Below are positions 8,935 through 15,353 of a stretch of 21,128 bases of DNA, in pieces. How positions within the stretch are numbered: the stretch's first letter is position 1; each line of letters begins with the position of its first letter. The stretch lies in assembly GCA_002358855.1 (NCBI GenBank), contig DEPQ01000056.1, positions 1 to 21,128 on the forward strand, read 5' to 3'. Below the pieces are notes generated by a model. It saw nothing but the letters and a program-made list of their open reading frames with translations, was not told the origin of the DNA and did not search any database. Both the position numbers and the translations under genes were made by a program. Source of the stretch: Bacteroidales bacterium UBA3388. GTDB taxonomy: Bacteria > Bacteroidota > Bacteroidia > Bacteroidales > P3.

Positions 8935-10050
8935 ATGACTGATTCAAAACAGCATTATCAAGTTCTCGATGCACTAAGAGGTATTGCAGCAATCATTGTT
9001 GTTTGTTATCATATCTTTGAGGGTTTTTCCTTTGCACAAATCACCAATCAAGCGGGCGATGGTTTAATAAGAATTTTCAATCACGGCTATTTGGCAGTTG
9101 ATTTCTTCTTTTTGCTTTCAGGATTCGTAATAAACTACGCCTATAACGACAGATGGGACAAATTAACGACAAGAAAATTTTTCTCTCGCAGGCTAATCCG
9201 TCTTCACCCTATGCTAATAATGGGAGCATTCATAGGATTAGTATGCTTTTTAATAGGAGGTTCACAACAATGGAACGGAACACAAATACCTCTCTACCTT
9301 TCAATCATCACATTCCTTCTTACCTGTTTTATGATTCCTGCTTTGCCAAATTCTTTCAACGAAATAAGAGGCAATGGCGAGCTTTTTCCACTCAATGGTC
9401 CTATGTGGTCACTATTTTTTGAGTACATAGGAAACATTCTCTACGCTCTACTCATCAGACGCTTAAATACGAAACAATTAACCATAGTAGTAATTTTTCT
9501 TTTCATTGCCCACAGCATATTTACAATAGGAAATCTATCAGGATACGGCACAATAGGAGTCGGTTGGACTTTCGATAGCGTCAATTTCTTTGGAGGAATG
9601 ATACGAATGCTTTTCCCATTTAGTTTAGGCATGCTTATCTCTCGCCGATTCAAAGCAATAAAAATCTCTTACCCATTTTTGCTGTCTTCAATTCTTCTAA
9701 TAGTAATCTTTTGCGTTCCTTATCTCGCTCCTATCAAAGACATAAACTTCAATGGCATTTATGAAGAAATTTGTATCACAATAATCTTTCCTATCATCCT
9801 TATCATAGGAGCATCAAGCAAAGAAAAGCCAAAAATAAGTACCATATTAGGTGATTTATCCTATCCTTTATACATCATTCACTATCCAATAATGTACTTA
9901 TTCTATCAATGGTTAATAAAAAACGAACACTACTCTCTTGCAACTACCTATCCCGTTGCCCTATTCGTAGTAATCTTGTCAATAGTCCTTGCTTTGCTAC
10001 TATCAAAGTTCTATGACAAACCTATAAAACAAAAATTGAAGAAATTATAA
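8935..10050 (+). CDS. Acyltransferase 3 family membrane O-acyltransferase
   Basis: The 371-residue integral membrane protein has about ten hydrophobic segments and the motifs of the acyltransferase 3 (OafA/ExoZ/NodX) family. These are VLDALRGIAAIIVVCYHI at 10-27 with the conserved Arg15 and His26, GYLAVDFFFLLSGFVI at 51-66, and FSRRLIRLHP at 83-92. Members transfer acetyl or other acyl groups across the inner membrane onto sugars of surface polysaccharides. The gene starts 4 bases after the phosphatase stop and is the last gene of the capsule unit, so the likely substrate is the polysaccharide exported by this cluster or its lipid-linked repeat unit. The exact acyl group and sugar cannot be read from sequence. 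There is no fused SGNH domain. Confidence 0.9.
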   Translation: MTDSKQHYQVLDALRGIAAIIVVCYHIFEGFSFAQITNQAGDGLIRIFNHGYLAVDFFFLLSGFVINYAYNDRWDKLTTRKFFSRRLIRLHPMLIMGAFIGLVCFLIGGSQQWNGTQIPLYLSIITFLLTCFMIPALPNSFNEIRGNGELFPLNGPMWSLFFEYIGNILYALLIRRLNTKQLTIVVIFLFIAHSIFTIGNLSGYGTIGVGWTFDSVNFFGGMIRMLFPFSLGMLISRRFKAIKISYPFLLSSILLIVIFCVPYLAPIKDINFNGIYEEICITIIFPIILIIGASSKEKPKISTILGDLSYPLYIIHYPIMYLFYQWLIKNEHYSLATTYPVALFVVILSIVLALLLSKFYDKPIKQKLKKL

Positions 10051-10071
10051 GACTAATTACATACTTTTCTT

Positions 10072-10086
10072 AAAGAAACGTTCTTT
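10072..10086 (+). terminator. Weak candidate terminator after the capsule operon
   Basis: AAAGAA and TTCTTT form a 6-bp stem around a 3-base loop (ACG), followed by a short T-rich run. The stem is entirely A/T apart from two pairs, so it is thermodynamically weak. It is listed because it lies between the acyltransferase stop and the next promoter, where a terminator would be expected. Confidence 0.25.
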
Positions 10087-10104
10087 TATTTCTGCAATTT
10101 TTAA

Positions 10105-10112
10105 TAATTTTG
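10105..10112 (+). promoter_or_regulatory. Candidate -7 element upstream of the symporter gene
   Basis: TAATTTTG followed by CA matches the Bacteroidetes -7 consensus TAnnTTTG and lies 23 bases upstream of the ATG at 10136. The -33 region has no exact TTTG at the usual spacing. The motif suggests that the symporter and the following acyltransferase are transcribed separately from the capsule genes. Confidence 0.5.
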
Positions 10113-10135
10113 CACCTTGTTTAAATCATAATTCT

Positions 10136-11080
10136 ATGAAAGAACAATTAGAATCTTTAAACTCCGTTACAATAAACTTCGGAGAAAGCGGAATAACTAT
10201 TGTAAATATTCTTCTTGCTTTTGTAATGTTCGGAGTTGCACTCGGTATTAAACTACAAACCTTTAAAGATGTTTTCAAAAAACCTAAGAGCGTTGTTATA
10301 GGTCTTATTCTTCAATGGGTATGTCTTCCATTAGTAACTTTTCTTCTTGCTTTGGCGTTGAATCCTCTTATAACTCCTATGATTGCTCTTGGAATGATTC
10401 TCGTAGCATCGTGTCCGGGCGGAAATATTTCTAATTTTATTTCTTCTCTTTCAAAAGGGAATATTGAACTTTCGGTTTCTTTGACAGCTATTTCAACGGC
10501 TGCCGCTCCTATAATCACGCCTTTGAATTTCTTTTTATGGAGTAATCTTTATACTTCTGTCATTGGCTTGAAAAGCGATATTCCTTATTTAGAGATACCC
10601 TTCCTTCCTGTCTTGGAACAAATACTTCTATTACTTGGTTTGCCTATTGTGCTTGGTATTCTCTTTGCTCATTATTTCCCAAATGCAACAAAAAAAATCA
10701 CAAAGCCTGCACAAGTTCTTTCTATCTTGCTTTTTATGGGTATGATAATTGTTTCATTTGCTCAAAACTTCCAAATCTTTATCGATAACATCTTTTTCGT
10801 TTTCTTTATCGTCTTATTACACAACGCAGCGGCCTTATCAATAGGTTATTTCGGTGCAAGACTTTCAAAACTCACAAGAAAAGATGTAAAAACCTTAACA
10901 ATAGAAACTGGAATACAAAATTCGGGTTTAGGACTCATTCTTTTGTTCAACACTACTATCTTTCCACCTGAAATTTGGCATGGAAACTACGGCGGAATGC
11001 TCTTTATAACTGCTTGGTGGGGCATTTGGCATATCGTTTCTGGACTTACAATGGCGTATTTCTTCCGAAGAAAAGCTTAG
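10136..11080 (+). CDS. Bile acid:sodium symporter (BASS/SBF) family transporter
   Basis: The 314-residue protein has nine or ten hydrophobic helices and the two signature regions of the bile acid:Na+ symporter fold. CPGGNISNFISSLSKGN begins at residue 93 and is followed by TAISTAAAPIITPLN, and TGIQNSGLGLILLF is at 258-271. In solved members these form the two crossing, partly unwound helices that bind sodium and substrate. Bacterial members transport bile acids, pantoate or other organic anions, so the substrate cannot be assigned. The length is normal. The gene has its own candidate promoter and is followed 3 bases later by a lipid acyltransferase gene, with which it is probably co-transcribed. 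Confidence 0.9.
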   Translation: MKEQLESLNSVTINFGESGITIVNILLAFVMFGVALGIKLQTFKDVFKKPKSVVIGLILQWVCLPLVTFLLALALNPLITPMIALGMILVASCPGGNISNFISSLSKGNIELSVSLTAISTAAAPIITPLNFFLWSNLYTSVIGLKSDIPYLEIPFLPVLEQILLLLGLPIVLGILFAHYFPNATKKITKPAQVLSILLFMGMIIVSFAQNFQIFIDNIFFVFFIVLLHNAAALSIGYFGARLSKLTRKDVKTLTIETGIQNSGLGLILLFNTTIFPPEIWHGNYGGMLFITAWWGIWHIVSGLTMAYFFRRKA

Positions 11081-11083
11081 TTT

Positions 11084-12379
11084 ATGAAAAAAAATAAAGA
11101 AAAGAAGATACAAGATTTTAATTTCTTCTATTGGTTTCTGCGTTATTACGTAGATTTTTCCTTAAAACTCTCATATAGAAAAATAAAATACGTAGGCAAA
11201 GACAAAATACCGCAAGATGGTGCTGTGATTTTCGCACCTAATCACACAAATGCACTAATGGACGCCTTAATTATCCTCGCAATCGATACTAAACCAAAGG
11301 TATTTGTTGCACGAGCCGATATTTTCAAAAATCCAACGCTTGCAAAAATCTTTACTTTCCTTAAAATAATGCCAATAATGCGTCAAAGAGACGGCTTCAC
11401 CGAAGTAAAGAAAAACCAAGAAATCATAAATAAATCCGTTGATGTATTGAGAGACAAAATTCCTTTCTGTATTTTTCCCGAAGGAACACACAATACTAAA
11501 TATTCTTCACTGCCAATCTCAAAGGGAATATTCAGAATAGCCTTTCAAGCACAAGAATTGATGCCCGATATGCCGCTTTACATCATTCCAACAGGATTAT
11601 TATTTGGAGATTTTTTCAGATTTCGCTCCACAGTGCGAGTAGAAATCGGCAAGCCTATCAATGTAGGAGAATTCATAGCACAACACCCCGAACTTTCTCA
11701 ACAAGAACAAATCAATTCAATGAAAGAATTGCTCTCAGAACGCATTCACTCTTCTATTCTCTACATTCCTGATGATCAAGACTACGAACCAACATACGAA
11801 ATTTGCAAAATCACACAAGAGCGTGCCTCAAATCTTGACCTACAACTTGAAAAGAATAAAGAGACTCTAAGAAAATTAAATAAAATAAAAGAAAACGAAC
11901 CCGAAAAGGCAAAGAAACTGCTTGAACTTGGGCAGAAAGCAAGCACACTACGTCAAGAAAAACACATTTCTATTGAGTCAATCACAATCAGACGACCTCT
12001 TTTCCTTCGCCTACTCTACGCCCTACTCATCATTTTCACTCTTCCCTACACTCTTTCGCTTTCAATCCTAACTTTACCTATGGTTTTGACTTGTAAATAT
12101 ATCTTTACACTACTCAAAGACCCTGCTTTCAAAAACTCAGTTCGCTTTTTAATCTATCTATTACTATGGCCTTTGTTAATGATTGTTTATTCCATCGTAA
12201 TATACAACCTACTTCCTTGGCAAATAGCCCTATTCACAACGCTGATTCTATTACCAGCACCAATCATTGCCCATGAAATCAGCAGAATCCTACGCATAAT
12301 CATCTCCGACATCAAACTCCGAAAAGCAAAACACCTAAGAAAACTCCACGAACAAATAAGGGAGATGATGAAAGGCTAA
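11084..12379 (+). CDS. PlsC-like glycerolipid acyltransferase with C-terminal membrane domain
   Basis: The 431-residue protein has an N-terminal PlsC-type acyltransferase domain. Motif I is NHTNALMD (53-60), with His54 and Asp60 separated by five residues. This is the HX5D spacing of the NHPNSLID type subgroup rather than the HX4D of classic PlsC. Motif III is FPEGTHNT at 131-138, followed by SSLPISKGIFRIAF. The reaction is expected to be transfer of an acyl chain to a glycerophosphate or lysophospholipid at the inner membrane. After a charged helical linker (about 240-310), the C-terminal part has two or more strongly hydrophobic segments (about 312-345 and 352-392) and ends in a basic helix. 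It starts 3 bases after the symporter stop. Exact acceptor specificity is unknown. Confidence 0.85.
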   Translation: MKKNKEKKIQDFNFFYWFLRYYVDFSLKLSYRKIKYVGKDKIPQDGAVIFAPNHTNALMDALIILAIDTKPKVFVARADIFKNPTLAKIFTFLKIMPIMRQRDGFTEVKKNQEIINKSVDVLRDKIPFCIFPEGTHNTKYSSLPISKGIFRIAFQAQELMPDMPLYIIPTGLLFGDFFRFRSTVRVEIGKPINVGEFIAQHPELSQQEQINSMKELLSERIHSSILYIPDDQDYEPTYEICKITQERASNLDLQLEKNKETLRKLNKIKENEPEKAKKLLELGQKASTLRQEKHISIESITIRRPLFLRLLYALLIIFTLPYTLSLSILTLPMVLTCKYIFTLLKDPAFKNSVRFLIYLLLWPLLMIVYSIVIYNLLPWQIALFTTLILLPAPIIAHEISRILRIIISDIKLRKAKHLRKLHEQIREMMKG

Positions 12380-12452
12380 TCCCTAAAAATATTTCTTTGA
12401 TTCGTAAAAATAAAACAAAGAGATAATAAATTATTTCAAAAACTTTTTTTTG

Positions 12453-12460
12453 TATCTTTG
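12453..12460 (+). promoter_or_regulatory. Candidate -7 element upstream of the small winged-helix gene
   Basis: TATCTTTG followed by CG is a strong match to TAnnTTTG and lies 28 bases upstream of the ATG at 12489. The -33 partner is not clear in the surrounding T-rich sequence. Confidence 0.55.
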
Positions 12461-12488
12461 CGTTTATTAACAATAAAAATATACAATT

Positions 12489-12860
12489 ATGTACGACGAA
12501 GAGAAAAACTACGGATTCACGCAAATAAATTGGAATGATGTTATTAGATTGCAAAAAGTTGTGAAGAAATCAGCCGAAATAAATCAAGTAAACAAACTCT
12601 CTTACGCCGATTTGCTTATAATCTCCATTATAAAAGGTTACGGAAGAAAAGGATTCTTTGGAACATACAAGAAAATAGAAGAATTGATTGATATGAGCGA
12701 AAACCAAGTTTGCAAACACCTTAACAAAATAAAAAAGATAAAAAGTATCTATAACGAAACAACTATTTTCATAGAAGAAAACGACACACTAATCTTTAAC
12801 CTTAAATTTTTGGTAGAACAATACGAGTATAAAGACGAATACGCAGACCTCGCATTTTAG
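12489..12860 (+). CDS. Small winged-helix-like protein, unknown function
   Basis: I do not recognise a named family for this 123-residue protein. It is soluble, with no signal or membrane segment. Residues about 36-95 look like a winged helix-turn-helix. SYADLLIISIIKGYGRKG is followed by TYKKIEELIDMSENQVCKHLNKIKKI, where MSENQVCKHLNKI would be the recognition helix. The remaining part (NETTIFIEENDTLIFNL) would be the wing strands. The tail is acidic. This arrangement is seen in small regulators and in N-terminal domains of phage or plasmid replication proteins. It has its own candidate promoter and stands alone between the acyltransferase gene and the gene-poor region upstream of the seven-gene operon, so it could regulate that operon. 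That role is inference only. Confidence 0.7.
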   Translation: MYDEEKNYGFTQINWNDVIRLQKVVKKSAEINQVNKLSYADLLIISIIKGYGRKGFFGTYKKIEELIDMSENQVCKHLNKIKKIKSIYNETTIFIEENDTLIFNLKFLVEQYEYKDEYADLAF

Positions 12861-12980
12861 TTAAAAAAACTCATTCCAAAAAGGCATATAAAAAATTGTA
12901 AAAAGGAAGAAAATATATGCTAAAAAAGCACATAAAACATACCATTTTGGTAAACATATATATAATATATAGATAAATTA

Positions 12981-12988
12981 TATCTTTG
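12981..12988 (+). promoter_or_regulatory. Isolated -7 like motif
   Basis: TATCTTTG followed by GG matches TAnnTTTG. No gene starts within 400 bases downstream on this strand and no -33 element stands out, so it may be a chance match or serve the RNA-like region downstream. Confidence 0.3.
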
Positions 12989-13122
12989 GAATTATTATAA
13001 AAAAGAAGAATCGCTAAAAAAAAGCATAAATTTTGAGTATTTATTGGCTGAAATATTTCAACAAATCAAAAAAATAATTGTCAAAAACTTTCAAAAAAAA
13101 CGGCGCAATTTTTTGAATTGTT

Positions 13123-13153
13123 TTTGGATTTAAAAAAAAATATTTTAATTTTG
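13123..13153 (+). promoter_or_regulatory. Two-element Bacteroidetes-type promoter of the structured RNA region
   Basis: TTTG at 13123-13126 and TAATTTTG at 13146-13153 are separated by 19 bases, which fits the TTTG-N19-21-TAnnTTTG consensus. This is the only promoter in the window where both elements are exact at the expected spacing. The predicted start is about 13157-13160, at the beginning of a hairpin, and no protein gene starts for 270 bases, which argues for an RNA product or a long 5' leader. Confidence 0.6.
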
Positions 13154-13156
13154 CAA

Positions 13157-13190
13157 GCGATAGGCAAAAGTCTATCGCGTTTTTATTTTT
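13157..13190 (+). terminator. Hairpin with following T-run at the predicted transcription start
   Basis: GCGATAG (13157-13163) and CTATCGC (13172-13178) form a perfect 7-bp stem with an 8-base spacer, followed by a T-rich run to 13190. It has the form of an intrinsic terminator, but it begins at the predicted start of the upstream promoter. It could terminate transcription arriving from upstream, act as a 5' stabilising or attenuating hairpin of the RNA, or do both. Confidence 0.5.
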
Positions 13191-13216
13191 AGAAAGATTT
13201 AAGGAAGCGTTGTGCT

Positions 13217-13353
13217 TTTCTTGTAAATGGGAACCTAGGAAATTCGCCAATAACACAAGAGAAATACGCAATTAGATTCCTACGCCTCAGGCGTAGAGTG
13301 GCTGCTTGTATTTTTGTGTTAGGGCTTTCCTAGGGCCTCCATTACAAATGAAA
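13217..13353 (+). ncRNA. Candidate structured RNA: long rod of nested inverted repeats
   Basis: Successive arms pair in register from outside to inside. TTGTAAATGG (13221-13230) pairs with CCATTACAA (13339-13347) with one bulged A. CCTAGGAAA (13234-13242) pairs with TTTCCTAGG (13326-13334). GCC (13246-13248) pairs with GGC (13323-13325). TAACACAA (13251-13258) pairs with TTGTGTTA (13314-13321). AAATAC (13262-13267) pairs with GTATTT (13308-13313), and GCA (13268-13270) with TGC (13303-13305). The tip is CTACGCC-TCA-GGCGTAG (13280-13296), with an asymmetric bubble below it. Five coaxial stems broken by bulges are not expected by chance. A promoter lies upstream with predicted start near 13157, and a T-run follows at 13371-13377, giving a transcript of about 200 nt. 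The rod with an apical bubble is reminiscent of 6S RNA, but I cannot assign a family. The strand is inferred from the promoter. Confidence 0.65.
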
Positions 13354-13430
13354 CAGGGATTCTACGTCTTCTTTTTTATATTTACTTAACCGTCTTTTCA
13401 AATCCCAAGAGACACAAAAAATTAAAAGAA

Positions 13431-14423
13431 ATGGGAAATAATAATTTTCTAAAAATTGGAGCAATTCTTGCTTGGATTGCAATGAGTGTGTTAAGTGGAA
13501 TTTTAACCGTTGAATCATTTTATTTGCTTTTAGGGTGGAATAAAGTCATTCTTTGGATTCTTGCTCTTGCATTTTTGTTTCTATCTTCATTAGGAACAAA
13601 ATACATCTATGATTCGCTGAACACCAAAAACGAACTTGAATATACGCAACGTACTCCACGACTTATTGGCGGTATTGCTTTGCTTTTATGCTTTTGGTTA
13701 TGTTTTTCACTTCCAACAAATACACATTCACTATTTATTTATCAAACAGCAAAAGAAACTGCTCAAAAAGACTTAACAGAAGTTGAAATAAAATTACAAG
13801 ATTTAAGAGATGGAAAACTAATTGATATTGAATGGGAAAAGAAATATAGTAATGTTGATCGCCTTTTAAAGCAATTAGAGGGGCAATATGATAATGTGAA
13901 TAATCCTGGCTTTGGACCACTTTGCAAAACATTATGTTCTAAAATAGAGAGGGCTGTTGATCCAGAGGGAAATTGGAAAATACAAGTACAACTCAAAAAC
14001 AGCAGACAAACAATAACCGCAATAATCAATGAAACAAACGCACAAATGCAGATAGTAAAAAGAGAATTTTACAATAGATTGAAACTTGACAAGAATACTA
14101 AGGAAGAAATACAAAAATTATTAAACAATACAAAAAAGGTTAAAAACGATATAACCAATAATCGTTTGAGTGATGAAAAAACTATTTTGTTTACGACAAG
14201 CATTACAAGTCAAGCATACCCTGTTATTGCAGAACATGCAAAAGATCCAACATTTAACAATAAAATATCTAAGGCTGAAAAGTTAAAAAGCGTATTTGAT
14301 ACTTTAAAAGGCTGGTTAAATGGAGATTACGCTGACAGAGGATTTATCTTTTGGATAATACTGTCGGTGTTAATTGACATTGCAGGTTTTGTATTTTTTA
14401 CAATAGCATTTAAAAAAGATTAA
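13431..14423 (+). CDS. Four-TM membrane protein with large helical domain, first gene of the stator-GTPase operon
   Basis: No family was recognised for this 330-residue protein. Three hydrophobic segments lie near the N-terminus (about 8-28, 38-56 and 78-94) and one at the C-terminus (about 303-327). They enclose a region of some 205 residues (98-302) that is charged, helical and partly coiled-coil (AKETAQKDLTEVEIKLQDL, TKEEIQKLLNNTKKVKND). Two Cys residues (165 and 169) sit close together in LCKTLCS. The three-plus-one TM layout around a helical insert resembles DUF4407-like proteins in outline only. If the N-terminus is cytoplasmic, the insert would be periplasmic. The gene starts the seven-gene operon and ends 24 bases before the GTPase gene. 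It could be a membrane scaffold or sensor of the complex; this is inference. Confidence 0.75.
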   Translation: MGNNNFLKIGAILAWIAMSVLSGILTVESFYLLLGWNKVILWILALAFLFLSSLGTKYIYDSLNTKNELEYTQRTPRLIGGIALLLCFWLCFSLPTNTHSLFIYQTAKETAQKDLTEVEIKLQDLRDGKLIDIEWEKKYSNVDRLLKQLEGQYDNVNNPGFGPLCKTLCSKIERAVDPEGNWKIQVQLKNSRQTITAIINETNAQMQIVKREFYNRLKLDKNTKEEIQKLLNNTKKVKNDITNNRLSDEKTILFTTSITSQAYPVIAEHAKDPTFNNKISKAEKLKSVFDTLKGWLNGDYADRGFIFWIILSVLIDIAGFVFFTIAFKKD

Positions 14424-14447
14424 CAACAATAAAAAAAATAAAATATT

Positions 14448-15350
14448 ATGCCAGTAATAGAAGGTGAAAATATAATAGAACAAGAAAACGTAAATAGTTC
14501 TAACGAAATAGACATCACACAAGAACAAGACAAAATTCAACCTCAACAACCCACAATAGCAACAGTGGATGTGATTGACAAACAATCTCCAATTATTTTT
14601 CTTTTCGGAGCACCTAACTCTGGAAAGACAATGACTCTTGTTCGTTTATATAGATATTTATTAAAGAATCAAACAAGCATAGTAGCCGATCCTTCTTTCG
14701 TATCAAACGATGGAGGCAACTATGAATCAAGATGCAGGAATTGGGATAATGATGCCACATCACCAAAAGCAGCTGAGGCAACAAAAGGAATAGAATTTAT
14801 GCTTTTAGGTATATGGCACAATGGCAATAAAATTTGTCAAATATTAGAGAGCCCGGGAGAAAAACTTTTTCAGCCAAATAGTAACAATGGCGATGATTTT
14901 CCTGTGCAATATGTTTCAAACATAATAAACTCTAACAACAAAAAAGTATATATCATTCTTTTAGAGCCAAATTGGAAAGATCAACAAACAAGAGCAAGAT
15001 ATGTAGCAAGAATAAATCAACTCAGAACAATGATGAGTAGAAAAGACAAGGTGATTTTTCTCTACAACAAAATAGACGCAAGTCTTACATTAGGCAATAG
15101 AGGAAGTGTAAATATTCATTCTTTGAAGAAACTAATAAATCAAGATTATGTAAGTTTACTTGATTTATTCAAAAACGAAAACCCTATAAGCAAGTTCTGG
15201 AGAGAATATGATTGTTTCTTAATACCTTTCCAAACAGGTAATTACTCCACAGAAACAGATCCTAACACAAATGATACAATCAAGATTTTTACACCTGGAA
15301 AAGACAATTACCCTAAACATCTTTGGGAAACAATTAAAAAATGTTTATAG
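14448..15350 (+). CDS. P-loop GTPase (TRAFAC-like) of the stator-linked operon
   Basis: The 300-residue cytoplasmic protein has an acidic, low-complexity N-terminal tail of about 45 residues, followed by a GTPase domain. Motif G1 is GAPNSGKT at residues 54-61. A G2-like TKGIEF has Thr112. G3 is represented by ESPGE at 134-138, where the usual Asp is Glu134. G4 is NKID at 207-210, after VIFLY. The NKxD motif separates it from ATPases and supports guanine specificity. The domain most resembles stand-alone TRAFAC GTPases found in predicted bacterial conflict and membrane-associated systems, but I cannot place it in a named family. There is no membrane segment. It starts 24 bases after the previous gene and ends 3 bases before the next, so it is probably the nucleotide switch of the complex. 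Confidence 0.88.
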   Translation: MPVIEGENIIEQENVNSSNEIDITQEQDKIQPQQPTIATVDVIDKQSPIIFLFGAPNSGKTMTLVRLYRYLLKNQTSIVADPSFVSNDGGNYESRCRNWDNDATSPKAAEATKGIEFMLLGIWHNGNKICQILESPGEKLFQPNSNNGDDFPVQYVSNIINSNNKKVYIILLEPNWKDQQTRARYVARINQLRTMMSRKDKVIFLYNKIDASLTLGNRGSVNIHSLKKLINQDYVSLLDLFKNENPISKFWREYDCFLIPFQTGNYSTETDPNTNDTIKIFTPGKDNYPKHLWETIKKCL

Positions 15351-15353
15351 ATT

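Larger units (their letters stand above)
12861..13430. other. 570-base gene-free region upstream of the seven-gene operon
   Basis: No convincing coding sequence is present on either strand. The left part (12861-13110) is very AT-rich, with a small palindrome at 12940-12952 (TACCA/TGGTA arms) and a -7 like motif at 12981-12988. The right part (13121-13353) is different in character: it carries a promoter with both elements, a hairpin followed by T-runs, and a long nested inverted-repeat structure listed separately. The final 77 bases before the ATG at 13431 contain a T-run (13371-13377) but no clear promoter. The operon may therefore be read from upstream or from a promoter I cannot recognise. 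Confidence 0.8.

Noticed and set aside
12312..12554. 80-residue minus-strand open frame between the acyltransferase and winged-helix genes
   Set aside because: It overlaps the ends of two better-supported plus-strand genes and the promoter between them. Its composition is that of the reverse strand of a coding region.
13041..13271. 76-residue minus-strand open frame
   Set aside because: It runs through the two-element promoter, the hairpin and part of the nested RNA arms, has low-complexity Phe/Leu/Lys content, no recognisable motif and no start context.
13217..13353. The nested inverted repeats as SRP RNA, tmRNA or RNase P RNA
   Set aside because: The conserved sequence blocks of these RNAs (for example the SRP GGAAG/AGCAG tip) are absent. 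Only the rod-like shape is shared with 6S or small hairpin RNAs.
14448..15350. GTPase as part of the GAP1-type GTPase-associated conflict systems
   Set aside because: The two proteins with the shared N-terminal module lack the GAP1 N-terminal motifs I remember, so I did not assign them to that family.
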